Origin: Vigna angularis
Taxonomy: Eukaryota > Streptophyta > Magnoliopsida > Fabales > Fabaceae
Length of the DNA: 64,000 nucleotides
Assembly (NCBI RefSeq): GCF_016808095.1
Contig: NC_068977.1
Location: forward strand, 30,591,364 to 30,655,363
Direction: 5' to 3'
Position numbers and translations under genes: made by a program. The notes beneath the pieces were generated by a model. It ran no database searches. It was not told the DNA's origin and saw only the letters and a program-made list of their open reading frames with translations. Below are positions 27,207-38,924 of the stretch, one piece after another. Numbering within the stretch: the stretch's first letter is position 1; every line of letters begins with the position of its first letter.

Positions 27207-27273
<67 letters not shown>

Positions 27274-28061
27274 TCACAAACTTAATGTTTTAAAGTTTTG
27301 AATTAGAAGTGATGTTTTAGTGCCTTCTGTATATTTAGTCATATATAGTACAAGATTCTGATATGTATTTTAAATTAAATCATATCATTTCTTTCTATTT
27401 TTATAGAAAAAAATTAAATTGGTTTCATTTTGTTCATTTTAATTTGATTTTAATTTTGAAAAATTTGATGTAATTAGTTCATTTCCATTAGTATTATACT
27501 AAAAATATTAAAGAAGTATAATGTATCAATTCATTTATTTAATGTTTTATTTAAATTTTTTATATTTTAATTTTTTTAAATAATAAAAATTTGTGATGCG
27601 TCTAACATGGTGTCATGTGTCATTATTATAAATAAATTTAATATTATTAAAAGTATTTAATAAAAACATCAATTTTAATAAAAAAAAATTATATAATATT
27701 TATTTTTAATTTGAAGAGATAAAATTATCTAATTTTTTAAAAGTTTGAAAAAAAATTAAAATAAAATAAAAATATAAAATTAAATTGAGATTAAAATACA
27801 TAAAATTGACACGTGACATTATCACGTCACAAACCCATGTGTTTGTTAGGTGCAAATTTTATTTTAAATTAATAATGTTTAGAAATAAATATAAACATAA
27901 TATATTTTTAGTATTGTTTATATAATATTAACGGAAATGAACTAATTATATTAAACTTTTGCAAAATAAAAACTAAGTTAAGACTATAAAAAAAATCTGG
28001 TGAATTTAATATTTTTCAATGAATTCGAATGACTTGATATAACCTTTGTTAAATAATTTTT
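26659..28061. other. 3' flank and intergenic DNA
   Basis: No gene is supported. The segment includes a (TA)n run of about 60 bp at 27208-27267 and AT-rich sequence containing several 'ttaaattgagattaaaat' type motifs. Confidence 0.45.
27208..27267. repeat. (TA)n microsatellite
   Basis: About 60 bp of uninterrupted TA dinucleotides. Confidence 0.95.
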
Positions 28062-28063
28062 GA

Positions 28064-28308
28064 CACTTTGTTCATCTGAATGGATTTGGGAGAGAATGAT
28101 TGAATAGATTTGAAGGTAAATTTTTTGTTGTTTATTTGAGTGGATTTAAATGTAAGAGAGAGTAAATTTGGAAGTAAATTTTTTTAATAGGTCACATCAA
28201 TCAAATTCTATATTAATTCTCACAAACTTTACTTCTAAATTCACTTTCACTTACCTTCAAATCTATTCAATCACTCTCCTCCAAATCCATTCAAATGAAC
28301 AAAGCGTG
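28064..28308. mobile_element. Foldback MITE (about 245 bp, long inverted repeats)
   Basis: The left arm (from CACTTTGTTCATCTGAATGG) and the reverse complement of the right arm (ending CCATTCAAATGAACAAAGCG) match over about 60-65 bp, including 'gattgaatagatttgaaggtaa'. Together they form a near-complete hairpin with a short loop. GACACT motifs just outside both arms may extend the inverted repeat by a few bases. No clear target-site duplication was seen, so the superfamily is uncertain. Confidence 0.7.
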
Positions 28309-28314
28309 AGTGTC

Positions 28315-29039
28315 TCTCCCATCTTCAGTTTCAAAATACAACATTTTTTTGGCTGCTCTTCATTTCAGCATTAATGATTAAGAGCATAATGAAAACAGAC
28401 CTTAAGTTGTGCAATAAACTCCTTGTCTACAGCATGTACAATTTATTTGCCTGACCAAATTTGTGTTAGTTAATTGCCTAAAATTTGTTCAAGATGAGCA
28501 CTTTATTTATCTGCTGAATAAGGCCAAAAGTTTAAGCAGTCAAATTGAAAAGTGAACTTCTTTGGCACCCCAATTATTCAAAAGCTTCATATGAATGACA
28601 AAAGTGTGCATTAATTAATGGAGCTGCAAACTTTTATTGGAGAAACATAAGGGCACAGAACATCATACATGTGAAAGAAGCCAAAGACAGTGAGAAGCAG
28701 CAGGTACACATAACAGCCTGTGCACACAACAATTAGAGTACCTTAAGGTCACTGTTTTACGTTATTCCTAGCCTTTAACTATAATAAGAGCCACACCTTA
28801 TAGGGTTCCTACCCTCATAACGTGGAGGTTGTGCTTTTCTCTATACAATTACAACATTATTTCTTATTGTTTTCCATTTTCTTTTAAATACAAAAGTCAA
28901 AACTATTTCATTCCTATATAAAAATTGTGAAATGATAGTTAAATAGTGACCAAGAAACTTTTTTCCGAATATACATGTACTATATATGTATTATATATGT
29001 ATTGTTAGAATGTATAGACAGTTAGAATGTATAGACAGT
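28315..29039. other. Intergenic DNA
   Basis: No gene is supported. It carries a roughly 120-bp segment (about 28735-28855) resembling one at about 48325-48455, reported separately. A short tandem 'gttagaatgtatagaca' doublet lies just before the LTR array. Confidence 0.4.
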
Positions 29040-29044
29040 TAAAC
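29040..29044. other. Left target-site duplication of the LTR array
   Basis: TAAAC immediately precedes the first LTR and recurs immediately after the last LTR at 41067-41071. Confidence 0.85.
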
Positions 29045-31186
29045 TGTAAGATCCATGAAAAAAAAATTATTTATAATAGTAAACTTTATCATTTTATTAG
29101 TAATAATAATTTTAATGGATAGAAAAATATATATTTTGAATATAAAATTATAGTAATTTTAGAAGGAGAGGTTAAAATTTTTGATAACTTATTTAGTATT
29201 TTTTTTAAGAAAATCGAATAGTAAAAAGTGAATAGTGAATAGTAAATAGTAAAAAGTAAATAGTAAAAGTGAATAGTAAATAGTAAAAATAAATTTTCAG
29301 CATTTGGATTCCTTAGCATGGAAGTAAGTAGTAGGTAGAAATTAGGATCAGATTTGGTGAGAAAATGATTGAAATATTATTTTTAAATAATATTAAAATA
29401 ATAAATAATATTAAAATATTAAGGAATAGTAAATTTTTTTTTACTATAAATAGCCATGGGAGGGAAGGGTATTTTGCACCAAGAAAAGAGGAATCAAGTG
29501 AGAACTTGAGAAATAGAGAAGAAAGAGTTAGGGAGAAATTTTTAGTTGCAAGAAGAGTAGAGGTTCTGAAGAGTTTTCGGGGAAACAAATTCGGAGCAGG
29601 AGATTAAGTCTGGAATAGAGGTAGGGGAGCTAATCTTTCTAAGCTTTTATATTATGATTTAGTACTGTTTTATTACTATTCATGTCTTGAAATTATGTAT
29701 GAATATTGTTAATGCTTACTGTATGTTTATCTATATTGATATTCGGTGTAAATATTATATGCTGTTGTTTTGAATCTGTTAATAAGAAATTTGTTAAAAA
29801 CTAGTTGAGGAACACTTTGGCTAAGGAAAGACTTGGTACTTAAGTTGTCCATTGTGACACACCTCTCTTTCCTGGAAGTCTCCTCGACAAGTTTTTAACT
29901 TAAATCTTGTGTACAGATTATGTACTGTTAAATTATCATGTAATATATCTTGTTGGAATATATTCAGTTTGTATGATTTCTGAAATGATTGAAGTTTATT
30001 TGATTTGAATTTATGCATCTGAACATGTATGAGTATTACGGGGAAATGTCGTAAGGGTATAATATGAGTCGAGGAATGTGAGTATGGTATGAGTATCGCG
30101 GAGAGATTTTGTAATGTCATGGTATGTGTATGAGGATTATGGGTAGATTTCGTAATGGTATAATATGAGTTAAGGAATGTGAGCATGGTATGAGTTTCGT
30201 GGAGAGATTCTGTAATGTCATGGTATGTGCGTATATGTTGATGTTGAGGGTCATGAAGTTGGAGGTTATCCTGATACTCTAATAATCATTCAGTCTCAAG
30301 TAGAGAATGATGAATTATGTGGTGAGAGGGGCAGGAGGTCCTGGTCTATGTGCCGGTTTAGGACATAGTGAGGGGACTAACCTTGTGAATGGTATGGGGG
30401 GCAGAATGTCCTGGTCTATGTGCCGGTTTAGGACATAGTGAGGGGACTAACATTATGAATGGTATGGAGGGCAGAATGTCCTGGTCTATGTGCCGGTTTT
30501 GGACATAGTGAGGGGACTAAGAATGACATCACAAGTGAAAAACCTTCCGTTGTATCGCTCATCAACATATCGTTGGGATAAGTGCCTATTGAATATCGTG
30601 GGGATAAGTGCCTATTGGGTATTGTGGAATGAGTGTTTATTTGGGTATTGTGGGATGAGTGTTTATTGGGTATTGTGGAATAAGTGTTTATTGGGTATTG
30701 TGGGATGAGTGTTTATTGGGTATTATGGAATGAATGTCTATTGAGTATTATGGTATTTATTGGGTATTGTGGGACGAGTGTCTAATAGGAATTGTGGTAC
30801 GATGGTATGAGGGTGTCGGACATAATTATTATATGATGTTTGTATCGAAGTAATTATGCATGTCTTATAAATGATTTGTTGCATGTTAGCTCACCCTACT
30901 TGTTTGTGTTTTGTGTTTGGGTATGTGCGATGATCGTATAATTCGTTATACGGGAGCAGATGAAGGAATGTTGCCTCACATAGTGCCAAGGAAAGAGAGG
31001 AGTAGAAGAACTATAATTAGAACCTTTTTACATGTATAGACTTATATCAACTAGAAAATTTTAAAGGGTGAGATTACGGGATGTTACCGTAAATGTAATG
31101 TTAATTATCAAGTGTAAAAATTTGGGATGTTACATTAATGTGAAAAGTTGGGATGTTACATTAATGTGAGAATTTGGGATGTTACA
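29045..31186 (+). repeat. LTR 1 of the array
   Basis: Begins TGTAAGATCC and ends GGGATGTTACA. It contains three 70-bp tandem units with 'ctggtctatgtgccggtt' (starting near 30340, 30410, 30480). A run of about 26-bp units with 'tgggtattgtgggatgagtg' spans about 30571-30790. 'GGGATGTTACATTAATGTGA' is repeated near the right end. A candidate TATA (actataaatag) lies at 29443-29453, followed by purine-rich leader sequence. Short open frames here are not genes. Confidence 0.93.
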
Positions 31187-33984
31187 TTAATGGTATCAGA
31201 GCAGTTCGTCCTTAGGATGACCTTTGTGTCATGGGTCTGTCGTGTCTTCTCTATGAAGAATTGAGTCTAAATGGTATACTTACCATTTTCTCCAAGTCTA
31301 GATAGTAGAGTATTGTGTCTAACTACTCATGACTTTTACGAGAGATGATTTTCCTTTCTTAATTCTCAAGGTTTATGAAAGATATTAGAATTAGTTAAAG
31401 CCTTCATAGGGAGATATAATACTAGAATTTGAGTTTCAAAGGATAAGTGAAGATGTTGGTGTTTAGAAGTTATGTTTTAAGATGTTTGCAGGACAAAATC
31501 AGGAGATTAGATATCTTACGTTTCACAAAAAGGAGTTAAGTTCAAAGGCTAGATTAAGAGAAGCTTTGGATAAGCATGAATGTAGCAAGGTTTGAGAAAT
31601 CAGTTTGGTTTAGTATATCAGTAATGTTAGAAGTCAGAAGAGAGGGAAGTGTTGATGAGAAACGGAGTGGCATTGTGTGAGATTGGTAACATGGATTGAT
31701 GTATCAGTGATGGTTGGAATCTGAAAAAAAAATGGTGGAAGATTTGAAGATAAAGTTTAAAATAAAAAGGGATAGGAATACTGAAGTAGATTAAGGATAA
31801 ATCAAATATTAGACGAAGAAGAGTAGAATAGAAATGGTATAAGGCATAAAGAGGATTGAGAGAAAGTTTAATAGGAGGAGAAATTTGTAAGTTAAGAGAA
31901 CACGAGGTCTTTAGAGAAGAATGAAGTATTAAATGGATTCTAAGCTAAATGGATGATCAAAAAGAGATGGTTAGATTTTTCCAGTAAATGTATTAGAGAT
32001 AAAATTTGAGAGTATGTGATTTTGGTATGATGAGTGGTAGAGAAAATCCAGGTACGAAAATTTTGGCTTTCAGCTTATGCAAAGTTTTGGTATTTTTATG
32101 AGAGGATTGAAGAGTCATGATTTATGGTTGAAAATCTTATTGATTTTGGAATATTAAAGTTAGTAGAGGCAGTGTAGGTTGAATTAATATTATGAACATG
32201 GCAAGACAGGGAAGAAGAAGAGTTTGGAAATAGATAAAAAGGAGAGTTGCAATACTAATGTGATTAGGGAATTTGGAATAATTAAGAAGTTGTAGGTTGT
32301 GATTGGAGCAATTTCATCAGGCATAGTTATATGGTAGTATTCAAACCTCAATGGTGATGTAAAGGATGGGTAAAGATTTATATGTCGCACCTTGATCTCT
32401 ATCCAGTGATGTGTGTGAGTGAACTTGTTGATACTTACTTTTAGTTCGCATAAGATAAAAAAATTTTAGATTTAATTAACACTAAATATCCTGGGGATAT
32501 GGTTTTGATCTAGGGAAGCACGTTATAATTGAGGTTGGTTGTGGTTGATTGCCTTGATAATCTCTCTAGATCATTTAACTTATGTGGCATAAGTGGTTTA
32601 TTTAAATGAGTGGGTGCAGTACTGATAAGGAATCTAGTTAGTTTTAAATTCGACCTTATTGAGATTAAAATAAGTGGTTTCAGAATTTATAACATTGTTG
32701 ATTGAGTGATCTGTTGAGTCTTATCAGAGATACACAATTGTTAGGTACTGGGTTAGAGACAACGTTAAGTTTGTGGATTCATGTTAGGTTAGGATGTGGG
32801 AAGGTATTTTGAGGACAAGGTTTATATTCCTAAGATTTAGAGTTTATAAGTTAATTCTTGGAGAATGTTTTAACTTAGGCTAGTAATGGTTGCTAGGAAA
32901 ATAATTACATGAAGGTTGAGATAATTTGGAGTATAATCTTGAAAGAAGTTTGATTATTCTAGTTTTGTTAAGTATTTCAGAAATGTTTATCAGGTGAAGA
33001 AAATAGTGGTTCAACATTTAGTGTGGGTTAAATAAAGGATGAGGATCAATATTTTACGGATATCTGACCAATGCAAGTGAATGATAGATATTATAGTCTA
33101 AGGGTATGATCGAAAGGATGGTTTGGTCATGTTCCAATATGTTTTTAGAAGTTTATGGTCTTCAAGAATTGTGAGTTGATTGTTGAACATTAAGTGTGGT
33201 TAAGGGTGAAGGCAATATTACCGAGAGTCAGATAAGTTCATCAAGGACGAGTGAAGGAAATGATGCATGATCTTAAGTATGGAAGGGTTTCTATGGATGT
33301 TATAAAGCATACTCAATATAGGTATTATTTTGGACAAGTTCTTGTCAAATGGGTATAGAAAAGAAAAACATAAAAGATGAATTGTTTAGTAATAGTGTTT
33401 TGGACTCCGTGTAATCATCAGAGTAATTATAAATTTTACGGAGAATAGAAGTAGAGGGTAAGGTGGAACAATCTAGTATAATTTTGGTAAACATAAGTGG
33501 CTTTTAGAGGTGTACGATTTCTAGGAGTAGAAATTGTGTTGAGAAAATATAATGGAAGGTTGTTACGGAAAAAGAATGATTCTTAGAGTTTTACAAGGTC
33601 ATGAAAGTCTTAAATAGGGATCTATAAGGAGAATCACTTTCTGGTTATAGTAGGAATGAAAAGTTTTCTGGAATTTTGTGATTAATAGTTTATGAGTAAT
33701 GAGTTCTTTTAAAACATTAATGGATTATTTTGAGACTAGTGGGGTATGTGTAATGGTGGTTTTGACGAGGCTAGAAGTGACAAGTAAGAGTGTTCTGAAG
33801 GTTTATGATTTTAATTTTTTCGTGAGTACATTTCAATTTGAGATGCTAGAAATTTTATGCACAAAATAAGTAGAGTAATGAGTTTACACGGAAACTAGAA
33901 GATAAAGTGAAATAATCATAACTTTATTTTTTTATGTCGAATTTTCGAATTTTCGAGGACGAAAATTTTTGTTGTTGGGGAGAA
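31187..33984 (+). mobile_element. Internal region 1 of the array (non-coding, decayed)
   Basis: Starts with a 4-nt spacer and the primer binding site, and ends with a short purine stretch TTGGGGAGAA before LTR 2. There are no open frames beyond about 66 codons on either strand. A weak relic of an integrase-like 'VVVD(R)L' block may lie at 32533-32580 (VVVDCL followed by unrelated residues). At 2.8 kb it is shorter than an autonomous Gypsy interior, which is usually over 4 kb. Confidence 0.85.
31191..31202 (+). other. Primer binding site (initiator tRNA-Met), copy 1
   Basis: TGGTATCAGAGC, complementary to the 3' end of plant initiator methionine tRNA, four bases after LTR 1. Confidence 0.9.
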
Positions 33985-36126
33985 TGTAAGACCCATGAAA
34001 AAAAAATTATTTATAATAGTAAACTTTAGCATTTTATTAGTAATAATAATTTTAATGGATAGAAAAATATATATTTTGAATATAAAATTATAGTAATTTT
34101 AGAAGGAGAGGTTAAAATTTTTGATAACTTATTTAGTATTTTTTTTAAGAAAATCGAATAGTAAAAAGTGAATAGTGAATAGTAAATAGTAAAAAGTAAA
34201 TAGTAAAAGTGAATAGTAAATAGTAAAAATAAATTTTCAGCATTTGGATTCCTTAGCATGGAAGTAAGTAGTAGGTAGAAATTAGGATCAGATTTGGTGA
34301 GAAAATGATTGAAATATTATTTTTAAATAATATTAAAATAATAAATAATATTAAAATATTAAGGAATAGTAAATTTTTTTTTACTATAAATAGCCATGGG
34401 AGGGAAGGGTATTTTGCACCAAGAAAAGAGGAATCAAGTGAGAACTTGAGAAATAGAGAAGAAAGAGTTAGGGAGAAATTTTTAGTTGCAAGAAGAGTAG
34501 AGGTTCTGAAGAGTTTTCGGGGAAACAAATTCGGAGCAGGAGATTAAGTCTGGAATAGAGGTAGGGGAGCTAATCTTTCTAAGCTTTTATATTATGATTT
34601 AGTACTGTTTTATTACTATTCATGTCTTGAAATTATGTATGAATATTGTTAATGCTTACTGTATGTTTATCTATATTGATATTCGGTGTAAATATTATAT
34701 GCTGTTGTTTTGAATCTGTTAATAAGAAATTTGTTAAAAACTAGTTGAGGAACACTTTGGCTAAGGAAAGACTTGGTACTTAAGTTGTCCATTGTGACGC
34801 ACCTCTCTTTCCTGGAAGTCTCCTCGACAAGTTTTTAACTTAAATCTTGTGTACAGATTATGTACTGTTAAATTATCATGTAATATATCTTGTTGGAATA
34901 TATTCAGTTTGTATGATTTCTGAAATGATTGAAGTTTATTTGATTTGAATTTATGCATCTGAACATGTATGAGTATTACGGGGAAATGTCGTAAGGGTAT
35001 AATATGAGTCGAGGAATGTGAGTATGGTATGAGTATCGCGGAGAGATTTTGTAATGTCATGGTATGTGTATGAGGATTATGGGTAGATTTCGTAATGGTA
35101 TAATATGAGTTAAGGAATGTGAGCATGGTATGAGTTTCGTGGAGAGATTCTGTAATGTCATGGTATGTGCGTATATGTTGATGTTGAGGGTCATGAAGTT
35201 GGAGGTTATCCTGATACTCTAATAATCATTCAGTCTCAAGTAGAGAATGATGAATTATGTGGTGAGAGGGGCAGGAGGTCCTGGTCTATGTGCCGGTTTA
35301 GGACATAGTGAGGGGACTAACCTTGTGAATGGTATGGGGGGCAGAATGTCCTGGTCTATGTGCCGGTTTAGGACATAGTGAGGGGACTAACATTATGAAT
35401 GGTATGGAGGGCAGAATGTCCTGGTCTATGTGCCGGTTTTGGACATAGTGAGGGGACTAAGAATGACATCACAAGTGAAAAACCTTCCGTTGTATCGCTC
35501 ATCAACATATCGTTGGGATAAGTGCCTATTGAATATCGTGGGGATAAGTGCCTATTGGGTATTGTGGAATGAGTGTTTATTTGGGTATTGTGGGATGAGT
35601 GTTTATTGGGTATTGTGGAATAAGTGTTTATTGGGTATTGTGGGATGAGTGTTTATTGGGTATTATGGAATGAATGTCTATTGAGTATTATGGTATTTAT
35701 TGGGTATTGTGGGACGAGTGTCTAATAGGAATTGTGGTACGATGGTATGAGGGTGTCGGACATAATTATTATATGATGTTTGTATCGAAGTAATTATGCA
35801 TGTCTTATAAATGATTTGTTGCATGTTAGCTCACCCTACTTGTTTGTGTTTTGTGTTTGGGTATGTGCGATGATCGTATAATTCGTTATACGGGAGCAGA
35901 TGAAGGAATGTTGCCTCACATAGTGCCAAGGAAAGAGAGGAGTAGAAGAACTATAATTAGAACCTTTTTACATGTATAGACTTATATCAACTAGAAAATT
36001 TTAAAGGGTGAGATTACGGGATGTTACCGTAAATGTAATGTTAATTATCAAGTGTAAAAATTTGGGATGTTACATTAATGTGAAAAGTTGGGATGTTACA
36101 TTAATGTGAGAATTTGGGATGTTACA
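33985..36126 (+). repeat. LTR 2 of the array (central, shared)
   Basis: Same 2,142-bp LTR, serving as 3' LTR of unit 1 and 5' LTR of unit 2. It carries the LTR 3 state at all three positions where LTR 1 differs. Confidence 0.93.
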
Positions 36127-38924
36127 TTAATGGTATCAGAGCAGTTCGTCCTTAGGATGACCTTTGTGTCATGGGTCTGTCGTGTCTTCTCTATGAAGAA
36201 TTGAGTCTAAATGGTATACTTACCATTTTCTCCAAGTCTAGATAGTAGAGTATTGTGTCTAACTACTCATGACTTTTACGAGAGATGATTTTCCTTTCTT
36301 AATTCTCAAGGTTTATGAAAGATATTAGAATTAGTTAAAGCCTTCATAGGGAGATATAATACTAGAATTTGAGTTTCAAAGGATAAGTGAAGATGTTGGT
36401 GTTTAGAAGTTATGTTTTAAGATGTTTGCAGGACAAAATCAGGAGATTAGATATCTTACGTTTCACAAAAAGGAGTTAAGTTCAAAGGCTAGATTAAGAG
36501 AAGCTTTGGATAAGCATGAATGTAGCAAGGTTTGAGAAATCAGTTTGGTTTAGTATATCAGTAATGTTAGAAGTCAGAAGAGAGGGAAGTGTTGATGAGA
36601 AACGGAGTGGCATTGTGTGAGATTGGTAACATGGATTGATGTATCAGTGATGGTTGGAATCTGAAAAAAAAATGGTGGAAGATTTGAAGATAAAGTTTAA
36701 AATAAAAAGGGATAGGAATACTGAAGTAGATTAAGGATAAATCAAATATTAGACGAAGAAGAGTAGAATAGAAATGGTATAAGGCATAAAGAGGATTGAG
36801 AGAAAGTTTAATAGGAGGAGAAATTTGTAAGTTAAGAGAACACGAGGTCTTTAGAGAAGAATGAAGTATTAAATGGATTCTAAGCTAAATGGATGATCAA
36901 AAAGAGATGGTTAGATTTTTCCAGTAAATGTATTAGAGATAAAATTTGAGAGTATGTGATTTTGGTATGATGAGTGGTAGAGAAAATCCAGGTACGAAAA
37001 TTTTGGCTTTCAGCTTATGCAAAGTTTTGGTATTTTTATGAGAGGATTGAAGAGTCATGATTTATGGTTGAAAATCTTATTGATTTTGGAATATTAAAGT
37101 TAGTAGAGGCAGTGTAGGTTGAATTAATATTATGAACATGGCAAGACAGGGAAGAAGAAGAGTTTGGAAATAGATAAAAAGGAGAGTTGCAATACTAATG
37201 TGATTAGGGAATTTGGAATAATTAAGAAGTTGTAGGTTGTGATTGGAGCAATTTCATCAGGCATAGTTATATGGTAGTATTCAAACCTCAATGGTGATGT
37301 AAAGGATGGGTAAAGATTTATATGTCGCACCTTGATCTCTATCCAGTGATGTGTGTGAGTGAACTTGTTGATACTTACTTTTAGTTCGCATAAGATAAAA
37401 AAATTTTAGATTTAATTAACACTAAATATCCTGGGGATATGGTTTTGATCTAGGGAAGCACGTTATAATTGAGGTTGGTTGTGGTTGATTGCCTTGATAA
37501 TCTCTCTAGATCATTTAACTTATGTGGCATAAGTGGTTTATTTAAATGAGTGGGTGCAGTACTGATAAGGAATCTAGTTAGTTTTAAATTCGACCTTATT
37601 GAGATTAAAATAAGTGGTTTCAGAATTTATAACATTGTTGATTGAGTGATCTGTTGAGTCTTATCAGAGATACACAATTGTTAGGTACTGGGTTAGAGAC
37701 AACGTTAAGTTTGTGGATTCATGTTAGGTTAGGATGTGGGAAGGTATTTTGAGGACAAGGTTTATATTCCTAAGATTTAGAGTTTATAAGTTAATTCTTG
37801 GAGAATGTTTTAACTTAGGCTAGTAATGGTTGCTAGGAAAATAATTACATGAAGGTTGAGATAATTTGGAGTATAATCTTGAAAGAAGTTTGATTATTCT
37901 AGTTTTGTTAAGTATTTCAGAAATGTTTATCAGGTGAAGAAAATAGTGGTTCAACATTTAGTGTGGGTTAAATAAAGGATGAGGATCAATATTTTACGGA
38001 TATCTGACCAATGCAAGTGAATGATAGATATTATAGTCTAAGGGTATGATCGAAAGGATGGTTTGGTCATGTTCCAATATGTTTTTAGAAGTTTATGGTC
38101 TTCAAGAATTGTGAGTTGATTGTTGAACATTAAGTGTGGTTAAGGGTGAAGGCAATATTACCGAGAGTCAGATAAGTTCATCAAGGACGAGTGAAGGAAA
38201 TGATGCATGATCTTAAGTATGGAAGGGTTTCTATGGATGTTATAAAGCATACTCAATATAGGTATTATTTTGGACAAGTTCTTGTCAAATGGGTATAGAA
38301 AAGAAAAACATAAAAGATGAATTGTTTAGTAATAGTGTTTTGGACTCCGTGTAATCATCAGAGTAATTATAAATTTTACGGAGAATAGAAGTAGAGGGTA
38401 AGGTGGAACAATCTAGTATAATTTTGGTAAACATAAGTGGCTTTTAGAGGTGTACGATTTCTAGGAGTAGAAATTGTGTTGAGAAAATATAATGGAAGGT
38501 TGTTACGGAAAAAGAATGATTCTTAGAGTTTTACAAGGTCATGAAAGTCTTAAATAGGGATCTATAAGGAGAATCACTTTCTGGTTATAGTAGGAATGAA
38601 AAGTTTTCTGGAATTTTGTGATTAATAGTTTATGAGTAATGAGTTCTTTTAAAACATTAATGGATTATTTTGAGACTAGTGGGGTATGTGTAATGGTGGT
38701 TTTGACGAGGCTAGAAGTGACAAGTAAGAGTGTTCTGAAGGTTTATGATTTTAATTTTTTCGTGAGTACATTTCAATTTGAGATGCTAGAAATTTTATGC
38801 ACAAAATAAGTAGAGTAATGAGTTTACACGGAAACTAGAAGATAAAGTGAAATAATCATAACTTTATTTTTTTATGTCGAATTTTCGAATTTTCGAGGAC
38901 GAAAATTTTTGTTGTTGGGGAGAA
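36127..38924 (+). mobile_element. Internal region 2 of the array
   Basis: A copy of the 31187-33984 interior with no difference that I noticed by eye, as expected for a very recent duplication or an assembly duplication. Confidence 0.85.
36131..36142 (+). other. Primer binding site (initiator tRNA-Met), copy 2
   Basis: TGGTATCAGAGC, again four bases after the LTR end. Confidence 0.9.

Noticed and set aside
31191..31202. TGGTATCAGAGC considered as part of a tRNA gene
   Set aside because: It is only the tRNA-complementary primer site next to an LTR; no cloverleaf is present.
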